Made by a program: the position numbers and the translations under genes
DNA from: an uncultured bacterium
GTDB lineage: Bacteria > Planctomycetota > Phycisphaerae > Phycisphaerales > SM1A02
Direction of reading: 5' to 3'
NCBI GenBank assembly: GCA_903891095.1
Contig: CAITDI010000035.1
Coordinates: forward strand, 31,167-95,166
DNA: 64,000 nucleotides
The notes under the pieces: model-generated
Database searches by the model: none
The model's input: the letters and a program-made list of their open reading frames with translations, nothing else
Told to the model about the DNA's origin: nothing
Shown: in pieces, positions 25,910 through 32,554 of the stretch
How the letters are laid out: every line of letters begins with the position of its first letter
How positions within the stretch are numbered: position 1 is the first letter of the stretch

Positions 25910-28164
25910 GATTTGGTCAGGAAGTCGTCGAGGTTGAGGATCGCGTTGGCGGCGATGACGAGCGCGGCGTCGCGAGCGAGGTCGGCGGCAGGCGCGGCGG
26001 TCGATGCAGCTGCGGACGCGCCGACGAGCTTCGCCGCAAGATCCGCGTGCTCCGCGTAGCGCGCGCGTTCCTGCGTCACGAGCTCGGTGATGCGCGCGAC
26101 TTCATCGGTGCGCGCCGCGCGGCCGAGCGCGCGCTCGAGCATCGCGCGCACCGCGGCGGAGTCGTCGCTGTCGGCGCGTGCGGACTGCGCGAGCTTCTGC
26201 GCGCACTCGAGGTAGACGGGGTCGTTGAGCGTGACGAGCGCGGCGAGCGGCGTGTTGGTTCGGATGCGCCGCACCGTGCAGGTCTCGCGGCTCGTCGAGT
26301 CGAACGCGATGAACGACGGATACGGACTCGTGCGCCTGAGATAGGTGTAGATGCCGCGGCGATAGCGGTCCTCGCCCACGGGCGTGTTCCACGCGGAGCC
26401 CGAATACACGACCTGCCACACGCCGTCAGGCTGCGGCGGAAACACCGACGGCCCGCCGATCTTGTGCGAGAGAAGCCCGCTCACCGCGAGCGCGGAGTCG
26501 CGGATCTGCTCCGCCTCGAGCCGCCCACGCGGAAAGCGCGCAAGCAGCCGGTTGTCAGGATCGCGCGCGAGCGCCGCGTCGGACGCGACCGACGACTGCC
26601 GATATGTCGCGCTGGTGACGATCTCCCTGAGCAGCGCCTTCATCGAGAATCCGCGCGCGACGAGCACGCCCGCGAGATGATCGAGCAGCGCCTGGTCGCT
26701 CGCGCCCGAGCCCATCACGCCAAAGTCCTCGCTGGTCTCGACGATGCCGCGGCCGAAGAGCGTCTCCCACGCGCGGTTCGCGGCCACGCGCGCAAACAGC
26801 GGGTTGTCCTTCGACGCGATCCAGCGCGCGGCGGCAAGGCGGTCGCGCACGGGTTCATGGGTGCGGTCACCCACCATGCCAAACGCCGCAGGCACGCCGG
26901 GCTCGACCACATCGCCCGGACTCTTGAGCGAACCGCGCACCAGCAGATGCGTCTCGCGCCGCGCGGCGTCCGCGCGTTCGCGCATCACGGGCACGCTGGT
27001 CTTGACGCCCGCGCGCTCGACTTCCATGCGCGGCGCGTCGTCGTCTGCATCGGCGTCCTCGGTCTGGTTGAGCGTCGCGAGGAACGCGTAGTACTCGCGC
27101 TGCGTGATCGGGTCGTACGGATGTCCGTGGCACTGCACGCACTGGAAGGTCACGCCCATGAACGACTGCCAAGTGGTCGACACGCGGTCGAACACGGCGG
27201 CCATGCGGAACTCCTCGTTGTCGGTGCCGCCCTCGGTGTTGGTGAGCGTGTTGCGGTGGAACGCGGTCGCGACGCGATCCGCGTCGGTCGCGCCCGGCAG
27301 CATGTCGCCCGCAAGCATGCGCACCGCGAACTGGTCGTACGGCATGTCGGCGTTGAGCGCGTCGATCAGCCAGTCGCGCCACGCCCAGATGTCGCGGTGG
27401 TTGTCCTTCTCGTAGCCCTGCGTGTCGGCGTAGCGGCCGAGGTCGAGCCAGATGCGCGCGAAGCGCTCGCCGTACGCGGGGCTCGCGAGAAGCCCGTCGA
27501 CAAAGCGCTCGTACGCGCCAGGCGTCTGGTCGGCGACGAACGCCGCGCGCAGCGCGTCGTCCGCGGGCATGCCGATCAGGTCGATCGCGACGCGGCGCGC
27601 GAGGGTCTCGCGGTCGGCTTCGGGCGCGAGCGCGAGGCCCGCGCGCGCGAGCCGCACGGAGGTGAAGCGATCGATGTCGTTCGAAGCCAGCGTTGCAGGC
27701 GAGGCACCCAGCGCACCCGCGGGAAGCGCGGGAAGACTCGGATCCACCCGCGGCGCGAACGACCAATGCGTCCCCCACTGCCCGCCCTGCGCGATCCAGC
27801 GCGAGATCGTGCGCACTTCGTCCGCCGAAAGCGGCGAGCCATCGGGCGGCATGCGCTCGTTGGCGTCGCTCGACGAGACCCGCGCGAAGAGCTCGCTCCG
27901 CACCGGCGAACCTGGCACGACCGCGATGTGGCCCGACTTGAGCACGCTGGTCACGCGCGCGTGATCGGAGAGATTCAGCCCCGCCATCTCGCGCACGCCG
28001 CCGTGACAGCGGAAGCAGCGCGCGGCGAGCGTCGGCAGCACCTCGCGCGCAAACTCCACCGGCGCATCGTCCCGCGCCGCCTCGCGCTCGCCATGCAGCA
28101 GCGCGCCACCCGCCGCGAGCACCGCGGCGGCCGAAGCGGCGAAGATCATGCTCGCGGCGCGCAT
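25906..28164 (-). CDS. PSD1 / planctomycete cytochrome C domain protein (DUF1549-DUF1553)
   Basis: This 752-residue exported protein has a signal peptide in the first 25 residues. A planctomycete cytochrome C-like domain carries the haem motif CFRCH at residues 50-54 and ANERMPPDGSPLS. Then come DUF1549 (with a second CxxCH, CVQCHGHPYDPITQREYYAF) and C-terminal DUF1553 (NPLFARVAANRAWETLFGRG; GRLEAEQIRDSALAVSGLL). The family is abundant in Planctomycetota and thought to act on extracellular polysaccharide or sulfated compounds, with no proven reaction. TATGCT ends 6 nt before the ATG at 28164. An alternative TTG start at 28188 is unlikely because it would lie upstream of that box. Confidence 0.95.
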   Translation of the reverse strand: MRAASMIFAASAAAVLAAGGALLHGEREAARDDAPVEFAREVLPTLAARCFRCHGGVREMAGLNLSDHARVTSVLKSGHIAVVPGSPVRSELFARVSSSDANERMPPDGSPLSADEVRTISRWIAQGGQWGTHWSFAPRVDPSLPALPAGALGASPATLASNDIDRFTSVRLARAGLALAPEADRETLARRVAIDLIGMPADDALRAAFVADQTPGAYERFVDGLLASPAYGERFARIWLDLGRYADTQGYEKDNHRDIWAWRDWLIDALNADMPYDQFAVRMLAGDMLPGATDADRVATAFHRNTLTNTEGGTDNEEFRMAAVFDRVSTTWQSFMGVTFQCVQCHGHPYDPITQREYYAFLATLNQTEDADADDDAPRMEVERAGVKTSVPVMRERADAARRETHLLVRGSLKSPGDVVEPGVPAAFGMVGDRTHEPVRDRLAAARWIASKDNPLFARVAANRAWETLFGRGIVETSEDFGVMGSGASDQALLDHLAGVLVARGFSMKALLREIVTSATYRQSSVASDAALARDPDNRLLARFPRGRLEAEQIRDSALAVSGLLSHKIGGPSVFPPQPDGVWQVVYSGSAWNTPVGEDRYRRGIYTYLRRTSPYPSFIAFDSTSRETCTVRRIRTNTPLAALVTLNDPVYLECAQKLAQSARADSDDSAAVRAMLERALGRAARTDEVARITELVTQERARYAEHADLAAKLVGASAAASTAAPAADLARDAALVIAANAILNLDDFLTKS

Positions 28165-28170
28165 CGTCGA

Positions 28171-28176
28171 AGCATA
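28171..28176 (-). promoter_or_regulatory. -10 box (TATGCT), leaderless type, PSD1/DUF1501 operon
   Basis: TATGCT ends 6 nt before the ATG at 28164; the spacer is TCGACG. Confidence 0.6.
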
Positions 28177-28254
28177 CCGCCGAGCCAAACCAAACCTTCA
28201 TCGAAAGATCGGCGATCACCTGCACTCGGGCGCTTGAGGCGGTCGCGCCTCCGC

Positions 28255-28260
28255 TACTCT
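28255..28260 (+). promoter_or_regulatory. -10 box (TACTCT) ahead of the leader ORF
   Basis: TACTCT ends 9 nt before the ATG at 28270 and would place the transcript start within a few bases of the leader-ORF start codon. Confidence 0.5.
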
Positions 28261-28269
28261 CGCCGCCCC

Positions 28270-28323
28270 ATGACGCGCTCGCGCACCGACACCAGCTCCG
28301 ATTCAGGCGCGGTCCGACGATGA
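28270..28323 (+). CDS. 17-codon leader ORF coupled to the Na/Pi symporter
   Basis: ATG at 28270 opens MTRSRTDTSSDSGAVRR, whose TGA overlaps the ATG of the symporter gene (ATGA at 28320-28323). A TACTCT box lies 9 nt upstream, and the symporter ATG itself has no better ribosome site. The peptide is hydrophilic with no domain. It may act as a translational lead-in for the symporter rather than as a functional peptide; this is inference from layout only. Confidence 0.45.
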   Translation: MTRSRTDTSSDSGAVRR

Positions 28324-29900
28324 CCGCCGCCGAATCGCTGCCCGCATTCCTCGCGGGGCTGGTGTTCTTCCTGATCGGGCTCGACGGCGTCAAGTCGAGC
28401 CTCAAGGCGCTGACCTCGCGTTCCATGCGTCGGCGCATGCAAAACGCCACTGCCTCGCCGGTCCGCGCGGCGGCTCTCGGCGTCGGCGTCGGCGCGATCG
28501 GCCAGAGCACCACGGCGATCTCCTTCATCCTGGCTGGCTTTGTTTCGGCGCGGCTGCTGACCCTGCCGCGCGCGCTGGTCGTCGTCGCCTGGGCGCATCC
28601 GGGCATCGCGGTGCTGCCGTTCGTCGCCGCGGTCAACCTCAACATCGCCACGCTCTGGATCATCGGCCTCGCGGGCCTCGGGTTGCGGCAGCGTAGATTC
28701 ACCAAGGCGTCGGCTGGGCTCGGCACGCTGCTCGGCATCGGGTTCCTGCTGTACGGGCTCTTTCAGCTCAAGGGCGTGGCGGCGCCGATCCAGACTGCGT
28801 CGTGGTTCGCGTCTGTCAGCGTCGCGCTCAACAGCTCGCTGCTGGTCGGGTTCCTGATCGGCATCGCGCTGCGCATCGTGATCCAGAGTTCGAGCGGCAT
28901 CGCGGTGATCCTGATCACGCTTTGCGCGAAGGGCCTGCTCGAGCCGACGCACGCGCTCATGGTCATCCACGGCACGGGCGTGGGCATCGGCATCTCGGTG
29001 ATGATCCTCGGCCAGTCCCTGCGCGACGATCCGCGGCGGCTCGCGCTGTGGCAGGCGGCGTCGAATGTCTGCGCCGGCGTGCTCATGGGCCTTTGGCTGC
29101 TGATCGCGTCGACGGGCGCGCTGCCCTCGATCATCGACTTGCTCGCGCGGTTCTCGATGCGGACGGAGACGGATCTCGCCGTTGGTTTCCTGGCGCAGAT
29201 GATGGTGGTTCCGCTGCTCGCCGCGGCGCTCTCGCCGTGGACCCCGAGGATCCTCGCGCGGCTCGTGCCCGACGTCGCCGAGGAGCAGCTCGCGAAGCCG
29301 ATGTTCATCTCGGACAGCACGACGAGCGCTCCGGAGCTGGCCGTCGACCTGGCCCTGCGCGAACAGCTGCGGCTCCTGCGCGCGGCGCCCGCGCTCCTCG
29401 ACCGAGCGCGCCTCGACACGGCGCCTGCCGCCAACGGGCTCAATGCGGCCACGCTGCGGGCGTCGCTCGACGCACTGCACCGCGAGATCGCGGAGTTCCT
29501 CGGCGACAGCGCCGAGCACGCCAAGGACCACGAGACGAGCCAGCTTGTCCTCGCCGCGATCGGCCGAGAGCGCCTGATCGCCGAGCTGATCGAGGCGCTC
29601 GACGCGCTCACGCGAGAGACGCTGACGCTCGCGGCGGGTTCGCCCGCGCGCGCGCTGTGCGGCCGCATGGTCGAGGCGAGCGATGCCATGCTGTTCACGC
29701 TGGCGGACGCGCTCGAGACCGGCGACGAGATGGACCGCGAGATCCTCAACGCGATGACCAGCGACCGCAGCGAGCAGATGGACGCCATCCGCAGCAGCGC
29801 CGCCGCCGCCAGCCTCGGCGCCGCGCGCGAGCAGGCGAGCCTGCTGTACGCGACGAGCCTGTTCGAGCGCCTGCACTACATCGCGCGCCGCGTGGTGTGA
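28320..29900 (+). CDS. Na/Pi-cotransporter family protein with PhoU-like C-terminus
   Basis: This 526-residue protein has about nine transmembrane helices in the first 330 residues, in two inverted repeats, each with the family's Gln-Ser signature (GQSTTAISFI near residue 62, IQSSSGIAVILI near residue 197). A helical PhoU-like domain follows (about 350-526). NptA/YjbB-type proteins couple phosphate movement to sodium. PhoU fusion suggests regulation by phosphate state. The start ATG overlaps the stop of a 17-codon leader ORF. The gene is followed by hairpin repeats and converges on the PhoX-like gene; a phosphate theme for both is possible but not shown. Confidence 0.93.
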   Translation: MTAAESLPAFLAGLVFFLIGLDGVKSSLKALTSRSMRRRMQNATASPVRAAALGVGVGAIGQSTTAISFILAGFVSARLLTLPRALVVVAWAHPGIAVLPFVAAVNLNIATLWIIGLAGLGLRQRRFTKASAGLGTLLGIGFLLYGLFQLKGVAAPIQTASWFASVSVALNSSLLVGFLIGIALRIVIQSSSGIAVILITLCAKGLLEPTHALMVIHGTGVGIGISVMILGQSLRDDPRRLALWQAASNVCAGVLMGLWLLIASTGALPSIIDLLARFSMRTETDLAVGFLAQMMVVPLLAAALSPWTPRILARLVPDVAEEQLAKPMFISDSTTSAPELAVDLALREQLRLLRAAPALLDRARLDTAPAANGLNAATLRASLDALHREIAEFLGDSAEHAKDHETSQLVLAAIGRERLIAELIEALDALTRETLTLAAGSPARALCGRMVEASDAMLFTLADALETGDEMDREILNAMTSDRSEQMDAIRSSAAAASLGAAREQASLLYATSLFERLHYIARRVV

Positions 29901-30125
29901 GCGTTTGAAGGCTCACGCAACCCGCGCCGCAGGCTCACGCCCGTGAGCATGTCGTTTGCATGAATGCCCGCGGGCGGAAGCCCGCGGAACACAGGACGTC
30001 GGAGTCCAAGTCGAATCGAACGCCCACGCCCGCGAGCATGTCACCTGCATGAATGCCCGTGGGCGGAAACCCGCGGAACACAGGACGTCGGAGTCCAACC
30101 CCGCTCCCACACCCCCCAACCAACG
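29901..30125. repeat. Interspersed hairpin repeat cluster, locus 2
   Basis: Two family A units at 29968-29987 (perfect 8-bp stem, GGAA loop) and 30057-30076 (one changed pair), each preceded by GTTTGCATGAATGCC or CCTGCATGAATGCC and followed by GGAACACAGGACGTCGGAGT. The two copies form a roughly 90-bp direct repeat. The cluster starts at the symporter stop codon. Confidence 0.9.
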
Positions 30126-30126
30126 A

Positions 30127-30171
30127 CCAAAAAAGAGCAGGCCCTCGGACTCCTGTTCGTCCGAGGGCCTG
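30127..30171 (-). terminator. Rho-independent terminator of the PhoX-like gene
   Basis: A perfect 13-bp stem (30138-30150 / 30159-30171, CAGGCCCTCGGAC) with an 8-nt loop is followed on the minus strand by CTCTTTTTTGG. It lies 33 nt after the stop of the minus-strand gene. Confidence 0.93.
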
Positions 30172-30204
30172 TCACAAACTCACCAGTGGTTCACAGCGGG
30201 AGAG

Positions 30205-31875
30205 TCACTGTCCGCACGAGCCCCACGAGTTGAGAAGGATGCTGAGATCAGCGCCATCGGTGATGCCGTCGCGATTGATGTCGCTGCGGCCCGCGCCACC
30301 CCAGTTGCTGAGGAGGATCGCGAGGTCATCGCCGCTGACCTGACCATCGAGCGGGCTGGAGAGGTCGCTCATGCACGAACCAACGGCCGACGGCAGGTAG
30401 AACGCGTAGAGCTGTCCGCCTTCAACCAGTTCGCCTGGCTGCGAGTAATGAGCTTGCATGTTGCCGATGAACCAACCGAGCCCGAGAGTATCGCGCGCGT
30501 CGATGACGCCTGAGTTCTCCTCGTCGACATTGAACGGAGCGGTCGCCGCGAGGCTGAGGTCGCCGAAGCGCGCCTTGTCGCTCTCGAGGATCTTCACCAT
30601 CGAGTCGTTGCCCACGGTGTAGAGCCAGGTCTTGGCGTTGTGCACGGCGTTGCCCGGATCCTCCTGGCAGAGCACGCGCGTGCCGCCCGCGAGGTCGTTG
30701 AACACGGTGATGTTGTCCATCATGTTCTGACCTTCGGTGCCGTTGAGCACAGCCTCGATGTCGCCGCCAGCGAGCGGGTTGCTGATGTCGTCAAAGCGCA
30801 TGCGGAAGAGGCGGCTGCGGCCGACCTGGGTCTGCCCGATCTCGATCGTGTCGATACGGTCGGTGGTCGCGAAGTAGAAGTCGCGGGGATTCGCCGGATC
30901 CCACGCGCCGTCTTCGGGACGGAGGAAGGTCGTGCCCGCAGCGGTGTTCGCCGCGCCAAAGGTGAAGCGCGCGGTGTAGCGAGCGGAGCCCGAGGCGTTG
31001 AAGCAGAAGTCGCGGTTCTCAGCGGTGACGTTCACGCCCTTGACCTGCACCTGGATGCCGTAGACCGAGCCGTTCATCAGGCCGGCGCGCTCGACGAGGT
31101 TGCCGGTGTCCTGCTTCGTGCCCACGTACATGAACACGCGGTTTGCACCGCCGTCCGAGGTGGCGATCACGACCGTCGTGTCGCTCGCGTGCGGGCGCGC
31201 GGACGCGGTCTCCCACGCACCGAGGGCGGCGTTGAACGCCGGGATCTCGTAGCCCTTGCGCTCGACGGCGCCGATGGCCATCACGCGGCCGTTCGTGCCC
31301 GACTCCTCGCCGGTCATGAAGATGCGCTCGTTGGTGCCCTTGCCGGTGGCGGCGTTGAAGAACGCTTCCGGCGCAGCGAGATCCGCCGAGCAGAAGCGGT
31401 TGAACGTGTAGAGACCGCCGCCTGCACCGTTGGTGGTCGTCGCGACCGAGGTCATCAGGTCCTGGCCATTGGTCACGCGGAGGAAGTCGGCGCCGGGCGT
31501 GGTGTTCACGATCCAACGGCTCACGAACGAACCGCCGGTCACGCCGGACGGCTGGTGCGCGCGCTGGAAGCCCGCGGCCGCAGTGTTGGTGTGCTCGTGG
31601 TTCACGAACAGCGTCATGGTGCCGTCGCCGTTGTCGTAGGCGCCCATGCCGTCGGGGATGCCGGCGAGCTTGTACGGGGTCACGCCATCAGCGCGGAAAT
31701 TGACCGAATCGCCGATGGTGAGGAACGACATGATGTCGACGGCAGGGCCGCCCGCAACCGCGCGGACGTACGGCGTGGCCGACGACGAAGGACCCGTGAG
31801 GATGGACTGCGCCGACGCGGCGCACGAAACGGCGAGCGCGAGGGAAACGCCGAGAGACATGGTCTTGCTGTTCAT
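30205..31875 (-). CDS. Exported PhoX/DUF839-like protein with dockerin-like C-terminus
   Basis: This 556-residue protein starts with a signal peptide (SLGVSLALAVSCAASAQS). The middle is a DUF839/PhoX-like beta-propeller: GTMTLFVNHEHTNTAA, SGTNGRVMAIGAVERKGYE, TFLRPEDGAWDPANPRDFYF, SRLFRMRFDD and RVLCQEDPGNAVHNAKTWLY. Its acidic residues could hold calcium and metal as in PhoX phosphatases. Whether it is an active phosphatase is not certain. The C-terminal 50 residues are two dockerin-like EF loops (LDGQVSGDDLAILLSNWGG; INRDGITDGADLSILLNSWG). A GGAG ribosome site precedes the ATG at 31875. An imperfect 16-bp hairpin (31910-31946) sits in the leader, and a strong terminator follows. Confidence 0.88.
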   Translation of the reverse strand: MNSKTMSLGVSLALAVSCAASAQSILTGPSSSATPYVRAVAGGPAVDIMSFLTIGDSVNFRADGVTPYKLAGIPDGMGAYDNGDGTMTLFVNHEHTNTAAAGFQRAHQPSGVTGGSFVSRWIVNTTPGADFLRVTNGQDLMTSVATTTNGAGGGLYTFNRFCSADLAAPEAFFNAATGKGTNERIFMTGEESGTNGRVMAIGAVERKGYEIPAFNAALGAWETASARPHASDTTVVIATSDGGANRVFMYVGTKQDTGNLVERAGLMNGSVYGIQVQVKGVNVTAENRDFCFNASGSARYTARFTFGAANTAAGTTFLRPEDGAWDPANPRDFYFATTDRIDTIEIGQTQVGRSRLFRMRFDDISNPLAGGDIEAVLNGTEGQNMMDNITVFNDLAGGTRVLCQEDPGNAVHNAKTWLYTVGNDSMVKILESDKARFGDLSLAATAPFNVDEENSGVIDARDTLGLGWFIGNMQAHYSQPGELVEGGQLYAFYLPSAVGSCMSDLSSPLDGQVSGDDLAILLSNWGGAGRSDINRDGITDGADLSILLNSWGSCGQ

Positions 31876-31909
31876 TGCTGCTTGCTCCAAGACTGCTGGA
31901 AGGAAACTT

Positions 31910-31946
31910 GCACCTCGATGCATCCGACGCGGATGAATCAAGGTGC
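31910..31946 (-). promoter_or_regulatory. Hairpin in the 5' leader of the PhoX-like gene
   Basis: Arms 31910-31925 and 31931-31946 pair at 14 of 16 positions with a 5-nt loop, 35 nt upstream of the start codon. It could be an RNA control element or a protein-binding inverted repeat. No known riboswitch is recognised. Confidence 0.45.
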
Positions 31947-32129
31947 GGAGCATGCAGCGGTCGTGTGAAGCGGCGTTTCACGCGCGACAAGCGAACGACG
32001 AAAGTGCGATGAGCGTGCTGCAGCGAAATGGTTCGTGAGCCGTTTAGTCGCGGGCGCGAAAAACACGGCGAACACATAAACGAGACAGCTGAAGTTCACG
32101 TCGTGTCAGCGCCGTGTTCAGCGCGGCAT

Positions 32130-32500
32130 GGATGTGGGAGTCGGATCGAAGGCTCACGCCTGACGGGCATGCACGTCTATCGAACGCTCACGCCCGCGAG
32201 CATGTCACCTACGTGAATGCCCGTGGGCGGAAGCCCGCGGAACGTTGGACGTGGGGGTCGAAGTCGAAGTCGGATCGAACGCTCACGCCCGTGAACATGT
32301 CACCTGCATGAATGCCCGTGGGCGGAAGCCCGCGGAACGTTGGACGTGGGGGTCGATCGAAGGCTCACGCAACCCGTGCCGCAGGCTTCGCCTGACGGGC
32401 ACCCAGGCTTCGCCTGACGGGCACCCGGGCTTCGCCTGACGGGCACCCGGGCTCACGCCTGACGGGCATTCACGTCTATCGAACGCGCACCACCCGCGAA
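32130..32500. repeat. Interspersed hairpin repeat cluster, locus 3
   Basis: Part of a 679-bp gap between the PhoX-like and protease genes. Family A hairpins at 32221-32240 and 32316-32335 (CCGTGGGC-GGAA-GCCCGCGG), each in the same 90-bp context (GCTCACGCCCGTGAACATGT..., TGGACGTGGGGGTCGA). Family B follows as a tandem array at 32383-32470. The rest of the gap (31950-32130) shows nothing recognisable. Confidence 0.9.
32383..32470. repeat. 22-bp tandem repeat (family B), four copies
   Basis: Copies at 32383-32404, 32405-32426, 32427-32448 and 32449-32470, core GGCTTCGCCTGACGGGCACC; the last is a variant (CTCACG for CTTCG, CATT end). Each contains the AGGC-TTC-GCCT mini-hairpin. Spacerless, so not a CRISPR. 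Confidence 0.93.
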
Positions 32501-32533
32501 AAACACAGCCGCCCCGCTTGCGCGGGGCGGCTG
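32498..32533 (-). terminator. Rho-independent terminator of the zinc metalloprotease gene
   Basis: A perfect 12-bp stem (32506-32517 / 32522-32533, CAGCCGCCCCGC) with a 4-nt loop is followed on the minus strand by TGTTTTTCGCGG. It lies about 20 nt after the protease stop. Confidence 0.94.
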
Positions 32534-32554
32534 AAACCTACTTGAGACTCACAC

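Noticed and set aside
32383..32470. CRISPR-like repeat array
   Set aside because: Repeats are directly adjacent without spacers and no cas genes are near.
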